Both the position numbers and the translations under genes were made by a program. This document shows positions 16,977-25,656 of a DNA stretch of 51,176 nucleotides, piece by piece. Source of the stretch: Bryobacterales bacterium (GTDB taxonomy: Bacteria > Acidobacteriota > Terriglobia > Bryobacterales > Bryobacteraceae); NCBI GenBank assembly GCA_016789925.1, contig JAEUQD010000260.1:1-51176 (forward strand), read 5' to 3'. Below the pieces are notes generated by a model. That model was given only the letters and a program-made list of their open reading frames with translations. It was not told where the DNA came from and did no database searches. Each line of letters starts with the position of its first letter. Within the stretch, counting starts at the first letter, position 1.

Positions 16977-18161
16977 ATGAACCGCCAGATCATCTATATC
17001 TGCGCTGAATACGCAGGTGTCGCCCCACGAAGCGGTGGCATCGGCCACGCCATGCGGGGTGAGGCTGAGTGGTTCGCTGCGGCAGGCGCAGATGTTACTG
17101 TGCTCTGCCCGTGTGTCGAATACTCTCGGGAGCGCGTCGTTTCGCAAAACGGCGTTTCAATTTGCATTCTGCCACTGGGTGGCGTGGCGCGGGCGCGCGC
17201 AATTCTGGAACGGATTCAGACCGTGCGGCGGGTCCGATCGTTGCTGACCGATCGACAGCCGGCACTCGTGATTGCACCGGAATACTCCGGTCCCGTTCCT
17301 TACAAAGGCTTCTCCCAGCCTTTAATTGTCCAGATCCATGGGTCGGCTACGCTCCTTGCCGCCGGTTGCGGCCACCCGGCACGAGGGGTGATCCGGAACC
17401 TTGAGTGTCGGACGGCCGCGCAGGCTGACCACATTCAGGCCGTGTCGCGATACGCCGCAACCGAGACTGCCCGAGTGTTTGGGCTTGTCTTTCGGTCCGT
17501 TTCCGTTGTGCCCAACACCGTGGATACTGTCACCTTCCAACCTGCCCGCGCTTGCGTCGATCGGAGCCGTCTCTTATATGTAACGGCGCGGCTGAGCGAA
17601 GTAAAGGGATTGTATGTGCTGGCGGAAGTTGCGGATCGGACACTTACGGCGCACGAGCGGGCGACTTTGACCGTGATCGGGCGGGACGACTCGAAAGGCT
17701 CGATGCGTGCAGCGTTCATTGCCAGAGTCGCGCCGGCACTTCGATCCAGAATTTCATTCATCGACAGTTGTAGCCGCTCTGAACTTGCGGTGCACATGGC
17801 TGGATGTGCGTTCGTTATCGTCCCCTCGCTGGTCGAGACGTTCTCGATGGTTTGCATCGAGGCGATGGCCTCCGGGCGTCCGGTCGTCGCTTCAGACCGC
17901 GGTGGGATACCAGAAGTAGTGGAGAGCGGCGTAAGTGGAATTCTGGCCGATCCGGCCGCTCCGCAGACATTCGTCACCGCTGTCGGAGAACTGCTGAGGA
18001 ACCCGGCTTTGGCCGATCGAATGGGCGAACAGGGCCGGCGATTCGCGGAGACTCGCTATCGCCCCGACGTTGTTTATCGCCAGACGGCCGCCATCCACGA
18101 CGCGCTTCTGGAGCGGCTTGGGCGTCGGGCGCCCAATGCCTTTGCTGGGAGACTGCTATGA
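16977..18161 (+). CDS. family 4 (group 1) glycosyltransferase
   Basis: A 394-residue GT-B transferase. The start contains the acceptor loop APRSGGIGHAMRGEAEWF, the linker has VSVVPNTVDTVTFQPA and LLYVTARLSEVKGLYVLAEV, and the C-terminal donor site has VPSLVETFSMVCIEAMASGRPV with the EX7E pair of retaining GT4 enzymes. The ATG at 16977 is preferred over a TTG at 16959. The stop overlaps the next gene as ATGA. It adds one sugar to the lipid-linked repeat in the cytoplasm; donor and linkage are unknown. Confidence 0.9.
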   Translation: MNRQIIYICAEYAGVAPRSGGIGHAMRGEAEWFAAAGADVTVLCPCVEYSRERVVSQNGVSICILPLGGVARARAILERIQTVRRVRSLLTDRQPALVIAPEYSGPVPYKGFSQPLIVQIHGSATLLAAGCGHPARGVIRNLECRTAAQADHIQAVSRYAATETARVFGLVFRSVSVVPNTVDTVTFQPARACVDRSRLLYVTARLSEVKGLYVLAEVADRTLTAHERATLTVIGRDDSKGSMRAAFIARVAPALRSRISFIDSCSRSELAVHMAGCAFVIVPSLVETFSMVCIEAMASGRPVVASDRGGIPEVVESGVSGILADPAAPQTFVTAVGELLRNPALADRMGEQGRRFAETRYRPDVVYRQTAAIHDALLERLGRRAPNAFAGRLL

Positions 18162-19195
18162 CCGCGCGAATGAATCCTGCTGCCGTGACGGCTAGCCCCG
18201 GACTCTTCCGCCTGTCTGGCTGGCGCAGGGCGCGCATTACTGGGCAACCGCTGGATGATTGCTCGCTGATCGTGCCGACCCTGCGCCGTCACGAGGACAT
18301 CCTCGCATTGTTAACTCACCTGACAAAGGAACCGGAGCCGCCGGGCGAATTGGTAATAGTGGACGGAGCCGGAGACGGCCAACTGGGTCTTGTCTTGGAC
18401 CGGTGGGCGATGGATGTTTCCCTGCCCTTTGACCTCGTCTATGTCGAGGGACCGCGCGGTCTGACACTGCAACGGAACGTCGGCATCGATGTGAGTCACG
18501 GTCAGTTTGTGTTTTTTCTTGACGACGACGCGCTTCCTCTAGAGGGTTATTTTCGTGCGATCCGCACAGCGTTTCTTACTAGCCCTTCGATTGGCGGTGT
18601 CTGCGGCTCGCTCGTGCTGCCTCCCTCAGCGCGTCTGCCGTACCGGTGGCGACTGCGCTTTGCGCTCCGAATCGTACCCAGAATTCGGCCGTTTGCCTAT
18701 CATCCGTCTGGCACATCGGTTCCTCCGATCCTTGCGCCGCAGGCCGGGACCCGCCCCGTCGACATCATGCCCGGTTGCGCGTTCGCCTTGCGCCGGGAAG
18801 TATTCTTGCAGCACCGCTTTTCAGCGTTTTTCACTGGCTATTCCTACGGTGAAGACGTTGAGATGTCCCTTCGCGTCGGCAAGACGTGGCGGCTGCTCTG
18901 CTGTGGCGAAGCTCTCGTCATTCATAGGCAGGCCCCAACCAACCGATTGCATGGCTTCCGTAAGGGCCGCATGGAAATGCTGAATCGGCATTTCATCTGG
19001 AAGCGCCACGTTCCGCATCCCGGCCGGATAAATCAGTTCCGGTTTTGGGCTGATGCCGCACTTGTCGTCGCGCTCGATCTCCTGTCGGCACGGTTCGCTC
19101 ATTCGGCCGGGATGATCGTCGCGGCCGGACGATGCGTCTTCAACGAACCCACCTTCGAAGAGGGCCCCGCGGCCCTCGAATATGAACTCGTATGA
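18158..19195 (+). CDS. family 2 glycosyltransferase
   Basis: A 345-residue GT-A enzyme. Features are SLIVPTLRRHEDILALL, ELVIVDGAGD, the donor-site FFLDDDALPL, and GYSYGEDVEMSLRVGK for the acceptor site. Membrane-associated hydrophobic stretches occur near ADAALVVALDLLSARF at the C-terminus. The ATG at 18158 overlaps the preceding stop; an in-frame start at 17804 lies inside the GT4 gene and is rejected. The stop overlaps the polymerase gene as ATGA, so the two are probably translated together. Confidence 0.88.
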   Translation: MTARMNPAAVTASPGLFRLSGWRRARITGQPLDDCSLIVPTLRRHEDILALLTHLTKEPEPPGELVIVDGAGDGQLGLVLDRWAMDVSLPFDLVYVEGPRGLTLQRNVGIDVSHGQFVFFLDDDALPLEGYFRAIRTAFLTSPSIGGVCGSLVLPPSARLPYRWRLRFALRIVPRIRPFAYHPSGTSVPPILAPQAGTRPVDIMPGCAFALRREVFLQHRFSAFFTGYSYGEDVEMSLRVGKTWRLLCCGEALVIHRQAPTNRLHGFRKGRMEMLNRHFIWKRHVPHPGRINQFRFWADAALVVALDLLSARFAHSAGMIVAAGRCVFNEPTFEEGPAALEYELV

Positions 19196-20544
19196 CAGAC
19201 CTTGTCCCAAGGCGGTTGCTTCTCATCCAGGTACTGATCACATGCGGCCCTCCGGTCCTGCTCCTCAGCAGCGGCAGGTCCTCAGCGGCAGCCATCTGGT
19301 ATTTCGGCGTCCTCCTGGCGATCGTGCTCTGTTCAGCCGCCGGTAAGCGTGCGGCGCCGGGAGGCGCACTCATCGTCGCAACCATTCCCTTGCTAATGGT
19401 AATTCGCGACTACTTTTCCTATAGCTCGGTATTCGCGGTTTTGGCCGTGGGAGTGGCGGTATATGTCTTCGCGATGCCGCAGAGTGTAGCCGAGTTGACC
19501 CGAAATCGGACCGCATTTGGACCTCTTGCCGCTTTGTCTCTCTTTTGGGCCCTTTCCGCGATTACGACTGGCGACGTTCTCACAAATATCCGTGCGCTCG
19601 AACTGGCGCTGGCTGTCGCCAACGTTTACCTTCTCGGGCACAGCCGCCGCTGGCTAGGGGCCAGTCTCAACGGCCTGGTCCTCTGCACCTTCCTGGTCAG
19701 CCTTGGCCTGCTGCCGTTCGGCGAGCGCCTCGGCGCGGCGCAGATTGGTGAGATCTCGCTCGGCAATCCCGCACGCACGGGCTTTCTCTCCGCCTTGGTA
19801 CTGTTACTCGCGTTTGCAGACCGTGGCCGCTGGTTGCTTTTAGAGGCAGCGCGCCGATGGATCTTCGTGATCGTTGCGGCGGCATCCTGCACCCTGGCGC
19901 TTTCCACCTCGCGAGGAGGATGGGCTGTCGCCGTTGTCATGCTGTGCAGCATTGCCGTGCTGGACCGGCGATCCCGGACGCATGTCATGAATTCGGCCGT
20001 GATCACTCTCGTTGCGGTGGTCGTTGTGCTCCAGACGGCGCGGGGCACCACCGTCATTCGCTACTTCGATAAGGTGATGTCATCAGAGAGATCAGTACTG
20101 GCGCGCACCTCGGGCCGCTCCGATCAATGGCGTGTATTCCCTACCGTTGTTTGGGATTCTCCGGTCTGGGGCCACGGTTTCGGCGCGGGGCGGCGGACTT
20201 CGTATGAGTACACCGGTGTTGGCCGCGACTTCCACTCGCTCTACCTTCACGTCGGCACAGAGACCGGTTTGCTCGGTCTGGCTATCCTTGCCTATCTCAT
20301 GGCTAGCATTGGCAGGCGTTGTCGCGACCACCGGCGAATGACTTCCGAGACCTTGCCGCTCGCAGCATTGCTCGGGTTCGCCACTATTGGGATCACCGTC
20401 AACGGATTTGACGCCATCTCGGGTGTCTACGTTGGGCTCGCGCTGCTGGGTGGTGATCTGCGTTCGCTGTACGTCGTTGTACCTACCCCCCACCAATCAG
20501 CCGAGGCACTTGATAGTACGGCCGAAACTGTTCAATCCTTATGA
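19192..20544 (+). CDS. O-antigen polymerase/ligase-like membrane protein (Wzy/WaaL)
   Basis: A 450-residue polytopic inner-membrane protein with about 10-12 hydrophobic segments. Near residues 295-380 it has the large periplasmic-loop signature of the Wzy_C/WaaL family: RTSGRSDQWR, SPVWGHGFGAG and DFHSLYLHVGTETGLLGLAILAY. Such proteins polymerise undecaprenyl-linked repeats or ligate chains to a carrier. Its presence implies a Wzx/Wzy-style step, although a Wzt-type ATPase is also in the locus and no flippase is visible. It is not an exosortase: the exosortase Cys/Arg/His signature is absent. Confidence 0.88.
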   Translation: MTDLVPRRLLLIQVLITCGPPVLLLSSGRSSAAAIWYFGVLLAIVLCSAAGKRAAPGGALIVATIPLLMVIRDYFSYSSVFAVLAVGVAVYVFAMPQSVAELTRNRTAFGPLAALSLFWALSAITTGDVLTNIRALELALAVANVYLLGHSRRWLGASLNGLVLCTFLVSLGLLPFGERLGAAQIGEISLGNPARTGFLSALVLLLAFADRGRWLLLEAARRWIFVIVAAASCTLALSTSRGGWAVAVVMLCSIAVLDRRSRTHVMNSAVITLVAVVVVLQTARGTTVIRYFDKVMSSERSVLARTSGRSDQWRVFPTVVWDSPVWGHGFGAGRRTSYEYTGVGRDFHSLYLHVGTETGLLGLAILAYLMASIGRRCRDHRRMTSETLPLAALLGFATIGITVNGFDAISGVYVGLALLGGDLRSLYVVVPTPHQSAEALDSTAETVQSL

Positions 20545-21701
20545 ATTTGTTAGTTGTCTCTCATGTGGCCCACTACCGGTGCGGTGGGAGCATCCACGCC
20601 TATGAGCCGTACGCGCGGGAGATCGAAGCTTGGGCGGATCTGTTCTCGCCCGTCGTGATCGCCGCGCCGTGCACTGATGGGCAGCCGGCCAAAGGTTGCG
20701 CTTCCATCCGGCGAAGCAACGTCAGGCTGGTGCCACAGCCCCAGGCTGGCGGGGACGCACTTTGCGACAAGGTCCGCCTCGCATGGTCACTACCGCGGAT
20801 GGTCTATGGTTTGAGCTGCGCGATGTGGCGTGCCGAGGCTATCCACGTGCGCTGTCCATGCAACTTCGGCCTGTTGGGCGCTATTCTCGCACCGCTATTC
20901 TCGCGTCGGCTCATCGCTAAATATGCCGGTGACTGGCGGGGATTCCCAAAGGAACCTTGGACGTTTCGCTTGCAACGCTGTCTGCTGTCGTCGAGCTGGT
21001 GGCATGGGCCGGTCACCGTCTACGGTGACTGGCCGAACCAGCCGGCCCATGTCGTGCCCTTTTTTTCTGCATCCATTACGGACAATGATATTGCGCGCGC
21101 TCGCACACTCCGCGATCGTGAGCTCAGTAGTCCCCTTCACGTCGTGTATGCCGGCCGACTAACTCTCTCAAAGAACGTAGGGACAATTCTTGATGCCATT
21201 GCTTTGCTTAAAGATCGCGGTATCCCTGTGCGGTGTACCATTGCAGGCGACGGTCCGATGAGGGACGCCCTAGCTGCCAAAGCAGCGCGTCATGCAATCT
21301 CGGACGCGGTTTCATTTAGCGGCGCCCTTCCATTTGAGCATTTCATGGATCTACTGGCGAGCGCCGATGTACTCGCCCTCACTTCCAATACAGAGGGCTG
21401 GCCGAAAGTATTGCCCGAGGCGATGGCCTTCGGGGTGATCTGCATCAGTACCTGCCCCGGCGGCGCCGCACGGCTTCTCAGCGAAGGCCGGGGGATTTCT
21501 GTTCCCAAGGGCGACGTGAACGGTTTGGCGGCGGCCATCGAAGACATCGCGACCCATCCGGAAAGGTACAACGAACTGCGCCACCGGGCTGCGCTGTGGT
21601 CCGAGCAGTATACGGTGGAAACATTGCGGGAGCGCCTGCGCCAGCTCACAGGTCAGTATTGGACAAATGACCTACGCGCGGCGCCGGGTATCGCCGAGTG
21701 A
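20541..21701 (+). CDS. family 4 (group 1) glycosyltransferase
   Basis: A 386-residue GT-B transferase. The N-terminal half has AEAIHVRCPCNFGLLGAILAPLF and AKYAGDW. The donor domain has LHVVYAGRLTLSKNVGTILDAIALL, CTIAGDGPMRDAL and ALTSNTEGWPKVLPEAMAFGV with an EX7E-type motif, then ISTCPGGAARLLSEGRGISVPKGD. The start overlaps the polymerase stop (ATGA). The enzyme acts in the cytoplasm on the growing glycan; the sugar is unknown. Confidence 0.9.
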   Translation: MNLLVVSHVAHYRCGGSIHAYEPYAREIEAWADLFSPVVIAAPCTDGQPAKGCASIRRSNVRLVPQPQAGGDALCDKVRLAWSLPRMVYGLSCAMWRAEAIHVRCPCNFGLLGAILAPLFSRRLIAKYAGDWRGFPKEPWTFRLQRCLLSSSWWHGPVTVYGDWPNQPAHVVPFFSASITDNDIARARTLRDRELSSPLHVVYAGRLTLSKNVGTILDAIALLKDRGIPVRCTIAGDGPMRDALAAKAARHAISDAVSFSGALPFEHFMDLLASADVLALTSNTEGWPKVLPEAMAFGVICISTCPGGAARLLSEGRGISVPKGDVNGLAAAIEDIATHPERYNELRHRAALWSEQYTVETLRERLRQLTGQYWTNDLRAAPGIAE

Positions 21702-21710
21702 TTGTATCTC

Positions 21711-22847
21711 ATGTCCACCGCTGTTCTTCATCTGATCGATAGCCTGGCCGTTGGCGGGGCCGAACGGGTCGCCGTCAGTATTGTAAATCGCCTTCCGCAA
21801 GACCAGTACACGGTCACGCTCTGCACTACGCGAAGGCGTGGCCCGCTTGCTGACGAAATCGCCCCACACGTCCAACAATTGCATTTGCAGCGTCGCTCCA
21901 CCGCCGACCCCTTTGCCGTTCACCGTCTGGCGGCCGCACTGCGACGGCAGGATGTCCGTGTGTTGCACGCCCATGGAACGTCGCTCTTTCTAGCACGCGC
22001 GGCCGCCGTCCTATCGCCCGCGACAACGGTGATCTGGCATGACCATTTGGGCCTCTGCGAAACCAAACAGAGGCCGCTCTGGATCCGGACCTACCGGCTC
22101 GGCGTCTGGAGGATCGGCGGCGTGATCGCCGTGAACCAGATGCTGGCCAACTGGGCGGTCAATGCGCTGCACGTACCGCCGGAACGGGTGTGGTGCGTTC
22201 GCAACATGGCGTGCCTGGCGCCGCGTTCCACGAATCCTCCGGTCCTCCCCGGGCGTCGAGGCAGCCGAATCGTGTGCTTGGCCAATTTCCGCCCGGAGAA
22301 GGATCACACTGTCTTGATTCAGGCCATGGCGCGCGTGGTCGCTTCCCATCCCGATGCGCATCTCCTTCTGGTGGGTGGCGGGGACCCCGGGTACGTGAGC
22401 AGGATACGTAATCTGGTGGCTCTCCATGGCATCTCCAAACGTGTCACATTCCTCGGTGAGCGTAGGGATGTACCCGACGTCCTGGGTGGCTGCGATGTCG
22501 GTGTGCTGGCGTCTGTCTCCGAAGGGTTGCCTCTATCACTGCTGGAATGCGGCTCGGCTGGATTGGCCGTCGCTGCCACAAGCGTTGGCGAGTGCCCGGA
22601 CGTGCTCGATGGTGGGCGTGCAGGCTTGTTGGTTCCTCCGTCGGATCCTGGTCGCCTTGCGGACGCCCTGCTGACGCTAGTGAACAACCTGGAGATGCGT
22701 TCTGAATACGCGCGCCGTCTCCAGATTCGCATTCGCAGCGAGTTCAGCCCGGGGCCCATCATGGATCGGATTTGCCGCATTTACGACTCTGCCACGGGAG
22801 CCCGCGGCACGGCCCGGATGAGCGCCTCCGCGGGAGCCATACAGTGA
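21711..22847 (+). CDS. family 4 (group 1) glycosyltransferase
   Basis: A 378-residue GT4 enzyme. HLIDSLAVGGAERVAVSIVN is the classic N-terminal 'GGAER' start; RIVCLANFRPEKDHTVLIQAM opens the donor domain, and SVSEGLPLSLLECGSAGLAV carries EX7E. A TTG lies 9 bases upstream in frame, but the ATG at 21711 fits the family start better. The end overlaps the next gene by GTGA at 22844. It is the sixth transferase of the run. Confidence 0.9.
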   Translation: MSTAVLHLIDSLAVGGAERVAVSIVNRLPQDQYTVTLCTTRRRGPLADEIAPHVQQLHLQRRSTADPFAVHRLAAALRRQDVRVLHAHGTSLFLARAAAVLSPATTVIWHDHLGLCETKQRPLWIRTYRLGVWRIGGVIAVNQMLANWAVNALHVPPERVWCVRNMACLAPRSTNPPVLPGRRGSRIVCLANFRPEKDHTVLIQAMARVVASHPDAHLLLVGGGDPGYVSRIRNLVALHGISKRVTFLGERRDVPDVLGGCDVGVLASVSEGLPLSLLECGSAGLAVAATSVGECPDVLDGGRAGLLVPPSDPGRLADALLTLVNNLEMRSEYARRLQIRIRSEFSPGPIMDRICRIYDSATGARGTARMSASAGAIQ

Positions 22848-24997
22848 TTACACGAGTCGCATGCACGTTTATCCTTCTGTTTGCCATGGCCGGCGCTCCG
22901 CAGGAGGTTCCCGCCCTCGTCCCTTATATCGCTCCCGGCGGCGTTCGGGATGCCGCGGTCTTGCGGACTGAAATAGCGCCGGGAATGCTGGTGACAATCT
23001 TTGGCGAGAGACTGGCCACTGAACCGGTGATCGTGTCCGATTGGCCATTGCCTGAAAGTGTCGCCGGCGTTTCAGTCGAGACGGTCACCGCCGAACTGGT
23101 GCGCCCCGCGCCTCTCCTATTCCTTTCTCCTCGGCAGATCAACGCGGAGATCCCTTATGGGGTCAAAGGCGACTCGATCGGAATCCGCGTTCGCGGCCCT
23201 TCGGGTCTGAGTGGCAGCGAGCGTGTCCCTCTGGTGCCCTCGGCGCCGCGGGTGTTCGCCATTGTCGATGTCTCGTCCGCCAGGGTCTCCCCGGAGCGTC
23301 CGGCTGCACCCGGCCAAGTGCTGACGGCATACGTGACGGGAATGGGAGAACTGGACTCGGAGGGTCTTGCAGCTGCACTTGTTCGGGCCAGAGTCGGCGG
23401 GGCGCCCGCCGATGTGCTTTACGCTGGACGCCCGGCCGGCTCGCTTCTGGATCAGATCAACTTCCGCGTTCCTCCGGATGTCGGAATTGGCGAACTATCC
23501 TTCGAACTCAGCGTTGGAGGAACGCCCTGGGAATCAGCCGCAAACCTGGCCGTCGCGGCGTCCGCTGCGCGACTTCCCAAGACGTTCCACGTGGCGGTGA
23601 GCGCTGCCCCCGGCGGCGACGGCTCCAAGGACAATCCGTGGAGCCTCTCACATGCGCTCAACCATCCTGCCGCTCTGTCTCACGGCGACACGATACTCTT
23701 GCACGGCGGCGTGTACTCGGGATCCTTCACCAGCAGGCTCACGGGAACGCCCGAGGCCTCGATTGTCGTCCGAACCGCCCCTGGCGAACGGGCCACCATC
23801 GATAGCGGATCGTCAGGACAAGACGCGCTCACAGTCAACGGAAGCTTTACCTGGTACTCGGAGTTCGAAGTCAGGTCGTCGGATCCGGTCAGGTCAACGG
23901 AAAACACGGGGTCATTCCCCGGCGATATCAAGCGTGGTTCCTGCATTACCTCGAACGGTCCGGCCAACCGCTACATCAACCTCGTCTTGCACGACTGTGC
24001 GCAGGGAGTCAGCTTTTGGACTCCTTCGGTCGGTTCGGAGTTGTACGGGAATCTCATCTACTACAACGGCTGGAATGGCGGCGACCGTGGGCATGGCCAC
24101 GGGATCTATACACAGAATGAGACCGGCGTGAAACGCATCGACGAAAATATAATCTTCGACCAATTCGGTCTCGGCATCCAGGCCTACGGTTCCAACCAGG
24201 CCGCTGTCCGCGGCTATGAGTTGACCGGAAACATCGTTTTCAACAACGGCACTCTTTCGAAGGGTGGCGCCGTCGACAACATCCTCTTCGCCGGCGGTGG
24301 GACCACGAAGGCCAATATCCGCCTGGAGGCCAATCACACCTATCACACGCCGCTGTCCAACGTCGGCCTGTCGCGGCTCGGCTGGCAATGGGACGGCGTC
24401 AACAAGGACATCGTCGCGATCGACAATCATTGGATCGGCGGAGCGCCGGCTCTCCAGGTCTGTAACTGGGATTCCGTAGTGTTCCGGAGCAACGTCCTCT
24501 ATTCAAAGAGCACAGCTGTGGCGACGCTGTTGCGCCCTTCACAAAGCCTGGCTTCCTACCAGTGGGATAAGAACGTGTACTATGGCAGTCCGCTATTCTC
24601 CATCGGAGGCCAAACTTACGGGTGGTCCGATTGGAAGGCGGCTTCCAAAGTGGACCAAACCAGCCGCTACGCGGCTGAGCCGCCGAAGGGGACTTGGGTT
24701 TTTGTCCGCCCGAACCGCTATCAGCGCGGCCGGGCAAACATTGTGGTGTACAACTGGGACCGGAAGAGCACAGTTGAGGCCGACCTGTCTTCGGTGCTCC
24801 GCCCGGGCTCACGATTTGAGATTCGAGATGCGCAGAACTTCTTCGGCGCTCCGGTGCTCACCGGTGTGTTCGACGGCTCGCCAGTGAATCTCCCCATGGA
24901 GGGGCTCCGAGTGGCGGAGACCGTCGGAACGGTGTCCGTTCCGCCACGGCACACGGCGCCCGAATTCGGGGTCTTCGTCCTGCTACCCGCTTCCTGA
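22844..24997 (+). CDS. secreted TIGR03437 / parallel beta-helix protein
   Basis: A 717-residue protein with a signal peptide (VACTFILLFAMAGAPQ). Residues 30-235 are a TIGR03437 (Solibacter-type) domain: GMLVTIFGERLA, LLFLSPRQINAEIPYG, PSAPRVF and DQINFRVP. Residues 245-600 are a right-handed beta-helix of pectate-lyase or epimerase type, recognisable from GDTILLHGGVYSG, RGHGHGIYTQN and GLGIQAYG. A C-terminal beta domain has FVRPNRYQRGRANIVVYNWD and [12 protein letters not shown]. The GTG start overlaps the preceding stop (GTGA). It is likely periplasmic or extracellular and may bind or cleave the glycan. The helix module is paralogous to residues 27-455 of the giant protein at 35512-39996. 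Confidence 0.82.
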   Translation: MITRVACTFILLFAMAGAPQEVPALVPYIAPGGVRDAAVLRTEIAPGMLVTIFGERLATEPVIVSDWPLPESVAGVSVETVTAELVRPAPLLFLSPRQINAEIPYGVKGDSIGIRVRGPSGLSGSERVPLVPSAPRVFAIVDVSSARVSPERPAAPGQVLTAYVTGMGELDSEGLAAALVRARVGGAPADVLYAGRPAGSLLDQINFRVPPDVGIGELSFELSVGGTPWESAANLAVAASAARLPKTFHVAVSAAPGGDGSKDNPWSLSHALNHPAALSHGDTILLHGGVYSGSFTSRLTGTPEASIVVRTAPGERATIDSGSSGQDALTVNGSFTWYSEFEVRSSDPVRSTENTGSFPGDIKRGSCITSNGPANRYINLVLHDCAQGVSFWTPSVGSELYGNLIYYNGWNGGDRGHGHGIYTQNETGVKRIDENIIFDQFGLGIQAYGSNQAAVRGYELTGNIVFNNGTLSKGGAVDNILFAGGGTTKANIRLEANHTYHTPLSNVGLSRLGWQWDGVNKDIVAIDNHWIGGAPALQVCNWDSVVFRSNVLYSKSTAVATLLRPSQSLASYQWDKNVYYGSPLFSIGGQTYGWSDWKAASKVDQTSRYAAEPPKGTWVFVRPNRYQRGRANIVVYNWDRKSTVEADLSSVLRPGSRFEIRDAQNFFGAPVLTGVFDGSPVNLPMEGLRVAETVGTVSVPPRHTAPEFGVFVLLPAS

Positions 24998-24999
24998 GT

Positions 25000-25656
25000 A
25001 TGCTTAAGCGCACCATGGACATCGCGGTCGCAGCGGTCGCCCTCCTGATCCTCTGCCCGCTGTTCGCACTGCTGGCGATCATCGTCAAGCTGGACTCTCC
25101 TGGGGGCGTCCTTTATCGTGCCAACCGGATGGGGCTCGGTGGCCGCCGTTTCAGAATGCTCAAGTTCCGATCCATGGTTGAGCACGCCGACGAAATGGGA
25201 CCGGGCGTAAGTGTAGAACACGACCCGCGGATTACGAGGGCCGGTGCAGTGTTGAGACGAACCAAACTGGATGAACTGCCACAACTCATCAATGTGTTGG
25301 TGGGCGACATGAGTTTGGTGGGTCCCCGGCCTGAAGCGCCCGAGTTCGTCCAGCAATACTCGGCAGAGGATATGGTGGTGCTCTCCGTCCGTCCGGGGAT
25401 CACCGATTGGGCATCCATACGCGGTGTTGACGAGGGACGTGCGCTCGCGTGCCTTGAAAACCCACAAGCCGAATACCAATCGTCGTTTCTGGCGGCGAAA
25501 TTGGAACTGCAACGAGATTACGTCCGGAATCGCAGCTTCCGCATGGATCTCTCGATTCTCCTTTGCACGGCTGTAACGCTTCTTCGTCGTTCCTGGACGC
25601 CTCCTTCGTCCAGATCCCATGCAGGACGACCTGACCTTACCCGCAGTACTCATTAG
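25000..25656 (+). CDS. initiating sugar-phosphate transferase (PglC/WcaJ-type, short form)
   Basis: A 218-residue polyprenyl-phosphate sugar-1-phosphate transferase. It has one N-terminal hydrophobic segment (AVAALLILCPLFALLAIIV), then LKFRSMVEHAD, the signature RRTKLDELPQLINVLVGDMS plus LVGPRPEAPEF, and VRPGITDWASIRG. It lacks the long N-terminal membrane region of WbaP, so it is of the small PglC-like class. It puts the first sugar phosphate on undecaprenyl phosphate at the cytoplasmic face and so starts each repeat unit. The 3' end overlaps the ATP-grasp gene by 38 bases. Confidence 0.94.
   Translation: MLKRTMDIAVAAVALLILCPLFALLAIIVKLDSPGGVLYRANRMGLGGRRFRMLKFRSMVEHADEMGPGVSVEHDPRITRAGAVLRRTKLDELPQLINVLVGDMSLVGPRPEAPEFVQQYSAEDMVVLSVRPGITDWASIRGVDEGRALACLENPQAEYQSSFLAAKLELQRDYVRNRSFRMDLSILLCTAVTLLRRSWTPPSSRSHAGRPDLTRSTH

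Noticed and set aside
17804-18157. Longer start of the GT2 gene
   Set aside because: The extension is antisense-like low-complexity translation inside the GT4 gene; ATGA at 18158 is convincing.
19192-20544. Possible exosortase for the PEP-CTERM protein
   Set aside because: It has the Wzy/WaaL loop (HSLYLHVGTETGLLGL) and no exosortase Cys/Arg/His signature.
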